Below the pieces are notes generated by a model, which searched no databases, had not been told where the DNA came from, and saw only the letters and a list, made by a program, of their open reading frames with translations. The translations under genes and the position numbers were made by a program. This document shows positions 1 to 8,990 of a stretch of DNA of 62,594 nucleotides, in pieces (the first letter of the stretch is position 1; the number at the start of each line of letters is the position of its first letter). The stretch spans positions 1 through 62,594 of the forward strand of contig NZ_CBQR020000152.1 in NCBI RefSeq assembly GCF_000455485.1, read 5' to 3'. Source of the stretch: Gorillibacterium massiliense (GTDB lineage: Bacteria; Bacillota; Bacilli; Paenibacillales; NBRC-103111).

Positions 1-2
1 CC

Positions 3-1175
3 CAGGCGGAGGCGTCCGCCGCCGCCCTGGCTTTCTTGCAGCGCACAGCGCCGCCGACCACCATGCCTATGGCCGCATCTGCCTTGGCCATGCCGTCCGC
101 ACGCTCGCTCCTTGCTCCCGTGCCCGTTGCCGCGCCATTTTACTCCTCCCATCTGCGGTTTCTCATCTGGGCGGTGACCGGTGCGGGTAAAACCGAAATG
201 ATCTTCCCGCTATTGGAGCATGAAGTGCTTGCGGGCCGCCGGGTTGTGGTCGCTACCCCACGCAGGGACGTGGTGTTGGAGCTGCTTCCCCGTATGCGGG
301 TGGCTTTTCCCCATATGAACGTCGTGGCGCTGTATGGCGGCAGCGAGGATCGCGGCAGTTCGCTTACTCAGAACGGTGGCATTCTTTTGTCTACTACCCA
401 CCAACTGCTGCGCTTTCGTAATGCTTTCGATTTGGCGGTCATCGATGAAGTAGATGCGTTCCCCTACCACAATGATCCTATGCTACAGTTTGCCGCAGCC
501 AAATCGGTCAAGCCCGATGGCCGCTGTATTTATTTATCAGCGACGCCACCTGCTGGCATGCGCCGGGAAGCGGAGCAAGGCCGATTGGACTACGTTCGCG
601 TACCGGTGCGATACCACCGTCATCCGCTGCCTGTCCCTTGGTTTTTGCGGGCTTCCCCCCTCCACAAGATACTGAAGACTGGAAAGCTGCCCGATCCCCT
701 GCTTAAGAGCCTAAACGTCTCCATCCGCCGTGGTGCGCAAATTTTCCTCTTCGTTCCGCAGATTGCGATGGTTGATCCTCTTGTCACGCTTCTTCAAACC
801 TGTTTTCCGGAGTTAACCATCGAAGGAACATCATCCAAGGATGATCTGCGAGCCGACAAAGTCACCGCATTCCGGCAAAAAAACACCAACCTGCTGGTGA
901 CGACCACCATTTTAGAAAGAGGAGTTACCGTGCCGAAGTCGGATGTTTTCGTGTTGGATGCGGATTCACCTTTGTTTGACGAAGCGGCTCTGGCGCAGAT
1001 GGCCGGAAGAGCGGGGAGATCAAAGGACGATCCTGCGGGGCGGGTTGTTTTTGTAGCCGCTTCCTTAACCAAGTCTCAAGCGGAAGCAGTTCGCCAAATC
1101 CGTAAGATGAACACAATCGCCCGGAAAAAGGGCTTTTTACTGGATAAGAGATGTATTTATAAAGAGGAGGCTTAA
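3..1175 (+). CDS. comFA: ComFA, DNA-uptake helicase (5' partial)
   Basis: ATP-dependent DEAD-type helicase/translocase that helps pull single-stranded DNA through the membrane during natural transformation. Visible are a Walker A loop (AVTGAGKTE), a DEVD Walker B box, a SATPP motif III and a C-terminal QMAGRAGR motif VI. The frame is open to the window edge, so the true start lies upstream. The TTG at 36 is not a believable start because residues before it continue the frame. The N-terminal four-cysteine zinc finger expected of the family would be outside the window. It ends 3 bp before comFC, whose Shine-Dalgarno (AAAGAGGAGG) overlaps the last codons, so the two are probably co-translated. 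Confidence 0.9.
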   Translation, partial: QAEASAAALAFLQRTAPPTTMPMAASALAMPSARSLLAPVPVAAPFYSSHLRFLIWAVTGAGKTEMIFPLLEHEVLAGRRVVVATPRRDVVLELLPRMRVAFPHMNVVALYGGSEDRGSSLTQNGGILLSTTHQLLRFRNAFDLAVIDEVDAFPYHNDPMLQFAAAKSVKPDGRCIYLSATPPAGMRREAEQGRLDYVRVPVRYHRHPLPVPWFLRASPLHKILKTGKLPDPLLKSLNVSIRRGAQIFLFVPQIAMVDPLVTLLQTCFPELTIEGTSSKDDLRADKVTAFRQKNTNLLVTTTILERGVTVPKSDVFVLDADSPLFDEAALAQMAGRAGRSKDDPAGRVVFVAASLTKSQAEAVRQIRKMNTIARKKGFLLDKRCIYKEEA

Positions 1176-1178
1176 GAA

Positions 1179-1961
1179 ATGTCAGAGAGCAATCCCGAAA
1201 AATTAACCTGGAAACAGCGGTTTGCGCAAACCTGGCAGATTCATGAGCGTAAGAGTTGCCCCTGTTGTGGGCAGCCTCCCAAAGGCCCCCTCAATCCGCT
1301 GGGTCTTTGCGTAAAATGTTTTAGGGCCATTCCATGGATTACCGACATTTGCTGTGAAGTTTGCGGCCGATCGGAGATGTGCCCGGATTGCCTGCGGCCT
1401 CATAAACGTTATTTTCGCATGAATCGCAGCGCGGTCCGTTACAATCACCCAATGAAGGATATGCTGGCTCTGTATAAATATAGAGGGGACGAGCGTTTGG
1501 CTCACTTGATGGGAAAAATGCTTGTCCACGCCTACGCCAAGCTGCGCGAGGACTGTGGTGCAGAAAGACAGGCTTATTTTGATTGCATCACCTATGTACC
1601 GGTAAGCGAGGAACGCATGCTGGATCGAGGCTTCAATCAGGCGGAGCAGATGGCCCATGAGTTAGCCAAATGGGTACAGCTTCCCGTTATTCCATTGCTT
1701 TGCCGTACGCGTTCCACCTCCAAACAAAGCTTCAAAACAAGAGAAGAACGTATTAAAGATATGAAGGGGGCTTTTGCTCCCGACGAATCGGGCTTCCACC
1801 TTCTATCCCGGTTGCCCCATCAAGCTGGTGATCTTCAACATCCGCAGCGAATTATCCTCATCGACGATGTTTATACAACTGGCAGTACAATGAACCAATG
1901 CGCGGCAGTCCTCGCTTCTGGGCGGCATACAGAGGTATTTGGCCTCACTTGGGCTCGTTAA
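1179..1961 (+). CDS. comFC: ComFC, competence phosphoribosyltransferase-like protein
   Basis: 260-residue ComF family protein that works with ComFA in DNA uptake. The N-terminus carries a zinc-ribbon-like set of cysteines (CPCCG, CVKC, CCEVCG, CPDC). The C-terminus carries the PRPP-binding loop of type I phosphoribosyltransferases (ILIDDVYTTGST, about residues 226-237). The ATG at 1179 follows AAAGAGGAGG at good spacing. In Bacillus the next genes are yvyF and flgM. Here three unrelated genes intervene. The phosphoribosyltransferase fold is clear, but its reaction in this family is not established. Confidence 0.9.
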   Translation: MSESNPEKLTWKQRFAQTWQIHERKSCPCCGQPPKGPLNPLGLCVKCFRAIPWITDICCEVCGRSEMCPDCLRPHKRYFRMNRSAVRYNHPMKDMLALYKYRGDERLAHLMGKMLVHAYAKLREDCGAERQAYFDCITYVPVSEERMLDRGFNQAEQMAHELAKWVQLPVIPLLCRTRSTSKQSFKTREERIKDMKGAFAPDESGFHLLSRLPHQAGDLQHPQRIILIDDVYTTGSTMNQCAAVLASGRHTEVFGLTWAR

Positions 1962-2053
1962 ATTTTTCTTAAATTAAGGAAAACCATTTGCATTTCCTAG
2001 CGTATTGAAAGACACTGGTCTTAGGCTGAGTAAAGAAAAAGGAGGTCAAGTCA

Positions 2054-2836
2054 ATGTTCGATATTCATACCCACATTCTTCCGGGAGTGGACGATGGTGC
2101 ACAAAACCTCGATGAATCCCTTGATTTGGCCCGCGCTGCTGTTGCAGAAGGTATAACCGGCCTAATCGCCACCCCCCATCATCAAAACGGACGGTATTGG
2201 AACGATGCTGCTTTCGTAACGGCGGCAGTGTCGGTGCTGCAGGAGATTTTTCGGGAAAAAGAGATTCCGCTCAACCTGCAGGCTGGTCAAGAAATTCGCG
2301 TGTATCCGGAGCTTCTGGACGATTTAGCGGCAGGCAAGCTGCTGACTTTGGGGAATTCCCCCTACCTATTGATCGAATTTCCCACGGCCAATGTGCCGCA
2401 TTATGTTTCGGAGCTGTTTTATGAGCTTTGTCTGCTTGGCAAAATCCCGGTTATCGCACACCCTGAGCGAAACACCGAACTGGCCAATCACCCGGATCGG
2501 TTGAAAAAGCTGATCGACCTGGGCGCCTATGCTCAAGTTACCTCCCATTCCATTAACGGGGGCTTCGGACGGACGGTTCAAACGATATCGTTAAAAATGC
2601 TACGCAGTAACCTGGTGCATCTCGTCTCATCGGATGCTCATCATATCGACATGCGTCATTTTGCGCTGCAGGAGGCCTATTGGCGAGTGCAAAAAGAGCT
2701 GGGGCGCGAAAAATGCCAGCATATGAAGAATAATGCAGAGAAAATCGGTATGGGTGAACACATGTCGAAGTTCTGGGAAGAACCTGTTGCGAGCCGCAAA
2801 ACCTTCTTCTCCTTTTTTCGGAGTAAATCACTTTAA
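2054..2836 (+). CDS. PHP-family tyrosine-protein phosphatase (CpsB/YwqE type)
   Basis: 260 residues. Manganese-dependent protein tyrosine phosphatase of the PHP fold, the family that dephosphorylates bacterial tyrosine kinases controlling capsule or exopolysaccharide assembly. The metal-binding motifs are visible: DIHTHILPGVDDGA at the N-terminus, ATPHHQ at about residues 40-45, then IAHPERN and SSDAHH toward the C-terminus. Start follows AAAGGAGG. No cognate kinase or capsule genes are adjacent, so the substrate is unknown. Its stop overlaps the start of the VanZ-like gene by one base. Confidence 0.85.
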   Translation: MFDIHTHILPGVDDGAQNLDESLDLARAAVAEGITGLIATPHHQNGRYWNDAAFVTAAVSVLQEIFREKEIPLNLQAGQEIRVYPELLDDLAAGKLLTLGNSPYLLIEFPTANVPHYVSELFYELCLLGKIPVIAHPERNTELANHPDRLKKLIDLGAYAQVTSHSINGGFGRTVQTISLKMLRSNLVHLVSSDAHHIDMRHFALQEAYWRVQKELGREKCQHMKNNAEKIGMGEHMSKFWEEPVASRKTFFSFFRSKSL

Positions 2837-3363
2837 TGGAATGGAATGTCGTCTCGATGAATCGTAAAGCAATCGTATGGCTTTTGGTATGCCTTGGCTG
2901 GATGGCGATCATTTTTAACTCGTCCAGTCAGCCTTATGAGAAACAAGATCTGCGTCCCAAGCTGCACAGCTGGATTTCGGAAGATTTCGTCAAAAAATAC
3001 TTCTCTCATGTCGTCTTCGATTACGCCGGCAGCGAAGTCAGCATCCGCGCCAAAGGCGTACCGGGCTTCGTGGAATTTTTTATCCGCAAAGGGGCTCATT
3101 TTTCTGTTTATGCCGCGCTAAGCCTGTCGTTTCTCATGTTTTTCCGCTCGTTAAAGGTTTATCGCTGGAAGGGGTTCCTGTTCGCTGTTGCCGCAAGCCT
3201 GCTTTATGCCATTTCCGATGAAATCCATCAGAGCTTTACGGCGGACCGCACGCCTCTTGTTCAGGATGTAGTGGTGGACTTTGTCGGGGCTGTGGTGGGA
3301 GCGGCGATTTTGTCCTTCATTTTGCGGAAGAAAAAAGATAAAGATCGGCTCGTTTCATCATAG
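2836..3363 (+). CDS. VanZ-like membrane protein
   Basis: 175 residues with about four hydrophobic segments and the VanZ-family signature: an N-terminal FNSSSQP, then RKGAHFSVYAAL, DEIHQSFTADRTPLVQDV and a last membrane helix. The function of chromosomal VanZ-like proteins is mostly unknown; in enterococci VanZ gives low-level teicoplanin resistance. It is translationally coupled to the phosphatase by a TAATG overlap. A later start at 2857 (MNRKAI) has no better ribosome binding site. The conserved DEIHQ segment suggests a functional protein. Confidence 0.8.
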   Translation: MEWNVVSMNRKAIVWLLVCLGWMAIIFNSSSQPYEKQDLRPKLHSWISEDFVKKYFSHVVFDYAGSEVSIRAKGVPGFVEFFIRKGAHFSVYAALSLSFLMFFRSLKVYRWKGFLFAVAASLLYAISDEIHQSFTADRTPLVQDVVVDFVGAVVGAAILSFILRKKKDKDRLVSS

Positions 3364-3405
3364 TATCAGAATGAGGGAAATCAAAAGAGGGCAAGCAAAC
3401 GGATA

Positions 3406-3445
3406 AAGCCTCCATTTCGCAACTCGGAATAGAGGCTTATATTTT
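3406..3445 (+). terminator. Possible terminator after the VanZ-like gene
   Basis: AAGCCTC (3406-3412) pairs with GAGGCTT (3432-3438) around a 19-nt loop and is followed by ATATTTTTC. The long loop makes it weak. It lies between convergent genes. Confidence 0.4.
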
Positions 3446-3594
3446 TCAAACTCAAAAGAACCGAGCAACAAATGACTCACCAAGCCATGCAAATTGAACT
3501 TTTCCAAATAGCTATCCAGTCTAGAGAACATGAACCAAACGCGTTAACACTTAGTACTGCCTTTTAATGAAACCTACACCGGGAAATGGCTACC

Positions 3595-4404
3595 TCAGCT
3601 TGAAGTTACACGGAGTCGTTTATCAATAAGGTTTAAAAGCCACTCCTGCTCGCCGGGAATTTTCTCTTGTAACCTAGCAGCTGCTACAGGCAATATCCAA
3701 GCATTAATACTTTCGTATCTTATATTTGCTAGCCTACAATACTCATTCAAGTAAGCTCTGTTTAATATTCTTTTAATCAGCCGGAGTGGAAGTGTCATTA
3801 TTTTGGGTGTCCCTGATGAATTAAACGGAGAAAGAAAGATTATTGAAGTTCTTGCTACATCACACATAGGATCCCCAATGTTTGCGTTAGTCCAATCAAT
3901 TGCAATTGATTTGTTATTCGTCACTAAAATATTGTCGGGATGAAAGTCACCATGACATATCCAATTACCTTCTGGTAATTTGTAAAGATATTCGCAAATT
4001 AGGCCTGTTTTCTCTCCCAGTATTTCTTTGGCCTCATGTATCGATTGTTCCAATATATCTTTTTGGCGAGGAAGCTTTGTCGTAGAACAGCGATGAATGC
4101 TAAAATGAAGTCGTGCCATTTCTCTTGCATGCTTTATACTTCTAGTAGGAGAAGTTTGCATCATGGTAAGCATGGACGCCCCAGGAACCCGTTCATAAAG
4201 AAGCCCTCTCCGGCCTCCCTCTTCCACCATCTCGTAAACACTTGGAGCAGGTACTCCAGCCTCTTTTAAGGCCATACCGATTTCAGCTTCACCACGAATC
4301 CATTCGGGTTGATACTGATCGTAATAAAGCTTTAAAACCTGATGATCCCCCCATTCATAGACCTCAGCACTCATACCCTTTCCTATCATCGCACCTTTTT
4401 TCAA
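3595..4404 (-). CDS. APH-like phosphotransferase family protein
   Basis: 269 residues with the aminoglycoside phosphotransferase / choline kinase fold. Visible are a glycine-rich ATP loop (IGKGMSAEVYEW), the catalytic loop HGDFHPDNIL (about residue 150) and the metal-binding IDW. Such chromosomal kinases act on small molecules or proteins, and the substrate cannot be told here. It is AT-richer than its neighbours and runs against the surrounding operons. It lies between comF and the flagellar genes, where Bacillus has no gene, which suggests insertion. A drug-resistance role should not be assumed. Confidence 0.75.
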   Translation of the reverse strand: MKKGAMIGKGMSAEVYEWGDHQVLKLYYDQYQPEWIRGEAEIGMALKEAGVPAPSVYEMVEEGGRRGLLYERVPGASMLTMMQTSPTRSIKHAREMARLHFSIHRCSTTKLPRQKDILEQSIHEAKEILGEKTGLICEYLYKLPEGNWICHGDFHPDNILVTNNKSIAIDWTNANIGDPMCDVARTSIIFLSPFNSSGTPKIMTLPLRLIKRILNRAYLNEYCRLANIRYESINAWILPVAAARLQEKIPGEQEWLLNLIDKRLRVTSS

Positions 4405-4652
4405 TGTTGCTCCTCCATCCAGTTCTATTTAATCTATTATTTCGTTGAAAATAATAAGATTACCTTTCTAGCATGGGAAACTATGAGTTTGCAGTCTCCG
4501 CTCCGTCAAGGCGAATGTGGTCGATCAATTCGCATTTGAGATCGAATCTGTGAGTGGCTTCGAGAATGCCTCCCCAAAAACTCGCCCTTACTTGTGGTAC
4601 GTTTCCACGCAAGAAATCCTCAAGAATTGTGACTTAAATCTTCTATACAACC

Positions 4653-4681
4653 TTGCTTTTCTCATGTAAACTTTATATAGA
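4653..4681 (+). promoter_or_regulatory. Sigma-A-like promoter for yvyF
   Basis: TTGCTT (4653-4658), a 17-bp spacer and TATAGA (4676-4681), about 33 bp before the chosen yvyF start. It is the only clear signal in the 310-bp gap 4405-4714. Confidence 0.45.
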
Positions 4682-4714
4682 AGAAACATGATGCGGAAAG
4701 CGAGGGGCAAACAC

Positions 4715-5140
4715 ATGACTCTAAATGTCATGAATTGTACGCGCTGCGGGAAGTTGTGTATGCGTACGCCTGCTGAACTTTGTCCGGCCTGCGTGCGAGA
4801 ACTGGATGAACATTGTGAACGGTGCGTCAAATATATTAAAGAGAACAGCGGGACAACGCTTCAGGAACTTAGTGAGGCTACTGAGATCCCGGTTAAACAA
4901 ATTATTCGATTTATTCGCGAGGGACGGATTTCGCTTGTTCGTACTCCTAATCTTCACTATCCCTGCGAGAGCTGCGGCGAGCCGATTCAGGAGCAGACCC
5001 TTTGTGATTCCTGCCGGCAGAGAATGGCCAAGGAGATTCAAGCCAGTATAAAGGGCGACGATGCTTTGGTACAGGAACAAACGAAGGAAGATCATATTAC
5101 TTTTCAAATTCGCGACCGTCTTCAAGGCCGTAGACGTTAA
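4715..5140 (+). CDS. yvyF: YvyF-type flagellar operon protein
   Basis: 141 residues. Small zinc-ribbon-like protein with two paired-cysteine clusters (CTRCGKLC...CPAC and CESCGEPI...CDSC) flanking a helix-turn-helix-like middle (TLQELSEATEIPVKQIIRFIREG). It matches the flagellar operon protein family that sits before flgM in Bacillales. Its exact role is not known to me, though regulation or assembly is plausible. The ATG at 4715 is chosen because GCGAGGGG lies 5-8 bp before it. The in-frame ATG at 4688 lacks such a site. Confidence 0.8.
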   Translation: MTLNVMNCTRCGKLCMRTPAELCPACVRELDEHCERCVKYIKENSGTTLQELSEATEIPVKQIIRFIREGRISLVRTPNLHYPCESCGEPIQEQTLCDSCRQRMAKEIQASIKGDDALVQEQTKEDHITFQIRDRLQGRRR

Positions 5141-5165
5141 TTGTTGCCCGGTTTTTATGAAAAGC

Positions 5166-5193
5166 TAAACAATATCCATACATTTGCCGATAC
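5166..5193 (+). promoter_or_regulatory. Sigma-D promoter for flgM
   Basis: TAAA (5166-5169), 16 bp, GCCGATAC (5186-5193), against the sigma-D consensus TAAA-N15-GCCGATAT. It is 53 bp before the flgM start and has the same spacing as the hag promoter. It would give the classic FlgM feedback loop. Confidence 0.7.
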
Positions 5194-5245
5194 ATGTAGT
5201 AAAGATGATCGGCTTTTTTGTATAGCTGTGAAAGGAGCGATTACG

Positions 5246-5524
5246 GTGAAAATCAATGAACCGTCTCGTATCGGAAATGTGAACCCGTATAACAGGCAGC
5301 AAGAAATGAAGACTGCCCAATCGGATAAAGCCAGGACCAAGCGGAAAGACGAAGTACAGATTTCCTCTGAAGCCAAGGAACTGCAAGAAGCAGTTTCGGG
5401 CGGACAACTTGTAGACGATGCTCGGAAGGAAAAGCTGGAAAGCCTGAAGCAATCGGTTTCCACGGGAACTTATCAAGTGGAAGCAGGCAAGATCGCCGAG
5501 AAGCTTTTGCCGTATTTGAAATAG
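5246..5524 (+). CDS. flgM: FlgM, anti-sigma-D factor
   Basis: 92 residues. Binds and inhibits the flagellar sigma factor SigD until the hook-basal body is complete. The protein starts MKINEPSRIGNVNPY and has the typical C-terminal pattern (VDDARKEKLESLKQSVSTGTYQVEAGKIAEKLL). The GTG at 5246 is chosen because AAAGGAG precedes it by 8 bp. The frame runs further upstream from a TTG but without homology. A sigma-D promoter precedes it. Confidence 0.9.
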   Translation: MKINEPSRIGNVNPYNRQQEMKTAQSDKARTKRKDEVQISSEAKELQEAVSGGQLVDDARKEKLESLKQSVSTGTYQVEAGKIAEKLLPYLK

Positions 5525-5551
5525 AACCTCAAGGGAATGGGTGAAAGCTAC

Positions 5552-6052
5552 ATGACGACACAAGCCTTGGTGACGTGTCTGGAGGAACTCATAGGGCTCC
5601 ATGAGTCGCTATGGCAGCTTGCCAGAGATAAGACAGACGTGCTGGTCCGCAATCAGGTCGACGAGCTGAATCGGCTGGTTAATAAGGAAACCCAGTCGAT
5701 TAGGAAAATCGCAGAATGGGAAAGCAAAAGGAAGGAAGCCGTTGCGGACTTCTTGAAGCAGAAGGGGTTTCGACCGGACCCGGCCATTACCATGACGGAG
5801 CTTAGCAAGCTGGTTTCCGATCGGGAGGAAAAACGGCGCCTGCAGGAGTTGCAGGGGGCTTTGCAGGATATCGCGGCTCGTATTCAGGCGACCAATGAAC
5901 GAAACAAAAGATTGATCGAACACTCATTGGAATTCGTTGAGTTATCTCTCGATTTACTCACCGCTCCGGAAGCGGACGAGATGGTGTACCAGGACCCCAG
6001 GAGTTCGCAGCAGTCAGGCAAACGGGTGGTTCGGTTCGATACTAAAGCATAA
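5552..6052 (+). CDS. flgN: FlgN, chaperone for hook-associated proteins
   Basis: 166 residues, mostly helical with coiled-coil character. FlgN binds FlgK and FlgL in the cytoplasm and delivers them to the export gate. The opening (LVTCLEELIGLHESLWQLARDK) is typical. The ATG at 5552 is preferred because GGTGAAAG precedes it by about 9 bp. The in-frame ATG at 5537 touches its only purine run. It sits directly before flgK, as in Bacillus. Confidence 0.85.
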   Translation: MTTQALVTCLEELIGLHESLWQLARDKTDVLVRNQVDELNRLVNKETQSIRKIAEWESKRKEAVADFLKQKGFRPDPAITMTELSKLVSDREEKRRLQELQGALQDIAARIQATNERNKRLIEHSLEFVELSLDLLTAPEADEMVYQDPRSSQQSGKRVVRFDTKA

Positions 6053-6064
6053 GGAGAATGCGGC

Positions 6065-7639
6065 ATGAGTTCAACCTTTCACTTACTGGAAACCTCCAAG
6101 CGAAGCCTGCTGACCCACCAGGTTGCGCTGCAGACCACAGGCCAAAATATTACCAACGCAAGTACGACGGGATACTCCCGGCAGAGAGTGAGTATGGTCG
6201 CGAGCCGTCCGCTGGAAGCTCCGGGCTTGATGAGATCCAACACCCCCGGTCAAATCGGTACCGGTGTCGAATACGACAGCATCACCCGGATACGGAACAC
6301 CTTTCTGGATGTCCAGTATCGTCGGGAGAATCAGTCGATGGGCTCCTGGCAAATCCAGAATGAGACGCTGACCGCCATTCAAAATATTGTAAACGAACCT
6401 TCCACCAATGGTCTTAGCACGGTAATGGACAAGTTCTGGAACTCCTGGGAGACGCTGAATCGGGACCCTTCACTCCTGAGCGCCCGAGTCGCCGTAGCCG
6501 GAGCTGCAAGTAACATGGCGGATACCTTCAAGCATATCGGCGAGTCTTTGACGAGTTTAGAGAAAGACATCAATTCCAGCATCGACAAGAAGGTGCAGCA
6601 GGCCAATACGCTGATCGACGGGATTGCCGACCTGAACCACTTGATTCGGTATACAGAAGCATTGGGTAACAATGCCAATGATTACCGGGATCAGCGGGAT
6701 GTGATGATCGACCAGTTGTCCTCCATCGTCGATGTGAGCTTTTCCGAAGACAGCAGCGGCATGACCAATATCACCTCCGCAGGGGTCAATGTGGTAAGCG
6801 GGGAAACCGGAACCCATTTAACTACGGATGCGGCGACTGATGCCACATCCGGGGAGTTGAACGGATACGTGAAGTCGCTGGGGGAAACGGGAAAGATCCG
6901 AGATCAGCTCAATGCGCTGGTAAACACTCTGGCGACGGGAGATATAAACGTAACGCTCAGCAATGGGTATGTAACGAAGCAAGATCTGACGGCTTTGAAC
7001 GATGTAACGCTGAAAGACGGCACAGTTATTCCAAAGGGGACGACTATTCCGGCGGGCTCTTCGGTAACCTCCTCCATCCAGTTGACTGTTAAGGGCTTTA
7101 ACGGCTTGCACGAGCTTGGCTATACGCTGACTTCTCCCACGACGGACGGCGTACCGTTTTTTACAGCCAACGGGGGCGGCGATTTTACTATCGATAATAT
7201 CGCCGTTAATCCAGCTATCTTGAAAGACACGAACATGATTGCCGCTTCGTCCAAATATGAAACGCTCAATGGAGTCGACAAGGCTATCCGCGGTAACAGT
7301 GACATCGCCAACGCCATTGCCGGCTTGCGTGATGCGATCTTCACTTTCCCGGATGCTCTCACCTCCTTGTCCAACGGCACTACCGACGATTATTTCCGTG
7401 CCGTGGTCGGCGATTTGGGGATTCGATCCAATAATGTGGAAACCAATTACAATAACCAGCAAACCATGGTAGATAACATAGAAATCCAACGGCAGTCGAC
7501 CAGCGGCGTGTCCCTTGATGAAGAGTTCACGGATATGATCCGCTTCCAGAAAGCCTACAATGCCGCTGCGCGCGTTGTGACCGCCGTTGATGAAATGCTG
7601 GACAAAATTATTAACTCAATGGGTATCGTTGGGCGATAA
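6065..7639 (+). CDS. flgK: FlgK, hook-associated protein 1
   Basis: 524 residues. Forms the first junction ring between hook and filament. The N-terminus has the axial-protein signature (MSSTFHLLETSKRSL...LQTTGQNITNASTTGYSRQR). The C-terminus has the matching heptad helix (GVSLDEEFTDMIRFQKAYNAAARVVTAVDEMLDKII). It has no signal peptide, being exported through the flagellar type III gate. The middle third is variable, as usual in this family. Confidence 0.95.
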   Translation: MSSTFHLLETSKRSLLTHQVALQTTGQNITNASTTGYSRQRVSMVASRPLEAPGLMRSNTPGQIGTGVEYDSITRIRNTFLDVQYRRENQSMGSWQIQNETLTAIQNIVNEPSTNGLSTVMDKFWNSWETLNRDPSLLSARVAVAGAASNMADTFKHIGESLTSLEKDINSSIDKKVQQANTLIDGIADLNHLIRYTEALGNNANDYRDQRDVMIDQLSSIVDVSFSEDSSGMTNITSAGVNVVSGETGTHLTTDAATDATSGELNGYVKSLGETGKIRDQLNALVNTLATGDINVTLSNGYVTKQDLTALNDVTLKDGTVIPKGTTIPAGSSVTSSIQLTVKGFNGLHELGYTLTSPTTDGVPFFTANGGGDFTIDNIAVNPAILKDTNMIAASSKYETLNGVDKAIRGNSDIANAIAGLRDAIFTFPDALTSLSNGTTDDYFRAVVGDLGIRSNNVETNYNNQQTMVDNIEIQRQSTSGVSLDEEFTDMIRFQKAYNAAARVVTAVDEMLDKIINSMGIVGR

Positions 7640-7661
7640 GCCGACAGGAGGATGAATCAAG

Positions 7662-8549
7662 ATGCGCGTAACCAACTCCATGCAGAGCACCCAGCTGCTG
7701 CGTAATTTGCGAAATGTCAATACTTCCATCACTCAGAGCCAGCAGCAGTTGGCTACGGGCCAACGGATCAACAAGCCAAGCGATAATCCGGTCGGTGTCA
7801 CGTACCAGATGCGCTATGACACTGACTTGGCTCGCAGTGAAGAGTTCTCTCTCAACGCTCAGACCGGCAAGGAAATTTTAAACACGATGGATTCCCTGAT
7901 GGGGCAGGCTAACGATGTGCTCAAGCGGGCGCATGTTCTTGCTCTGCAAGCAAAGAACGGAACCTACGATGACCAGCAGCGGGCCGCGATTGCCGCAGAG
8001 GTCAAGCAGCTGAGGGAACAGATGGTGACTATCGGCAACAGCAAATACAACGGCCGGTATCTGTTCAACGGCCAGAAAACCGATCAAGCACCATACACAT
8101 CCGATAATGCCGCCGATGATCAAACGGATAACGGATTGTTTTATTTAAGCGTAAGTCCGGAAGTGAGAGTTCCAGTCAGCATATCCGGTGAAACCATCTT
8201 TGGTCAGCACGGAACGGACAATGCATTCAAGGTATTGGACGATTTGGTTGCGGGTCTGGAAGGCAACGACGCTACCGCTATCGGAGCAAGCTTGGACAAG
8301 ATTGATACGATATCTGACACGATTTCCATTAGCTGGGCCGAGATTGGAGCCAGAACAAACCGTTTCTCGATGATGGAAGAACGAATCGCCGACGAGCAGG
8401 TTAATGTCAAAGAACAGCGAAGCAACATCGCTGATGTCGATTTCTCCCAGGTGCTTGTAGAGAACCAGTCCAAGCAAAATGTTCTGCAGGCGGCGCTCTC
8501 CACAGGAGCCAAGCTGATGCAGACTTCACTACTTGACTTTTTAAGGTAA
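7662..8549 (+). CDS. flgL: FlgL, hook-associated protein 3
   Basis: 295 residues. Second hook-filament junction protein. It starts MRVTNSMQSTQLLRNL and shows the flagellin-like N-terminal region (QQLATGQRINKPSDNPVG) and C-terminal helix (SKQNVLQAALSTGAKLMQTSLLDFL). It follows flgK by 22 bp with GACAGGAGGATG upstream, in one operon. Confidence 0.95.
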   Translation: MRVTNSMQSTQLLRNLRNVNTSITQSQQQLATGQRINKPSDNPVGVTYQMRYDTDLARSEEFSLNAQTGKEILNTMDSLMGQANDVLKRAHVLALQAKNGTYDDQQRAAIAAEVKQLREQMVTIGNSKYNGRYLFNGQKTDQAPYTSDNAADDQTDNGLFYLSVSPEVRVPVSISGETIFGQHGTDNAFKVLDDLVAGLEGNDATAIGASLDKIDTISDTISISWAEIGARTNRFSMMEERIADEQVNVKEQRSNIADVDFSQVLVENQSKQNVLQAALSTGAKLMQTSLLDFLR

Positions 8550-8582
8550 CCGTACATTCCCTTCGGATTAGGAGGATAAACG

Positions 8583-8990
8583 ATGTCTGGGATTGGGTCC
8601 TTATCTTCCGCCTATCGGTATGCGGACAGAGGGTATCAACCGGCGGATATGGAGATTCGTATGCGGCAGGCTGATATTCAGGTGGATATGCAGCAAGTAT
8701 ACGAGGATTGGGGGCTGAAGAAGCCGTCCACTTTTTCCCGAGAGATGGCTCAGGAAGACAAAGCGAAATACATGGAAAATCTCGCATACAAAGTGGAGGA
8801 AGGCCGGCGCCTGGGCAATATACGATCCGGGGAGAAAAACGTTGCCGGTCATATGGCCCATGAGCGCTATATGCGCAATGGCTCCAAGGAGCTTACCATT
8901 GAGGCGCTGCCAAGGGAAGGTCCGCGATTCGATGTCCGTATCTATCCGCCGGAAATTCAGATAACCCCGAAGGGAGTATTACCGAAATAA
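8583..8990 (+). CDS. DUF6470 (YviE-like) protein
   Basis: 135 residues in the position of yviE between flgL and fliW in Bacillus. Sequence begins SGIGSLSSAYRYADRGYQPADMEIRMRQADIQVDM and ends with the typical PPEIQITPKGVLPK, matching the flagellar-operon DUF6470 family. No catalytic motif is visible and its role is unknown. It overlaps fliW by one base (TAATG), so the two are translationally coupled. Confidence 0.75.
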   Translation: MSGIGSLSSAYRYADRGYQPADMEIRMRQADIQVDMQQVYEDWGLKKPSTFSREMAQEDKAKYMENLAYKVEEGRRLGNIRSGEKNVAGHMAHERYMRNGSKELTIEALPREGPRFDVRIYPPEIQITPKGVLPK

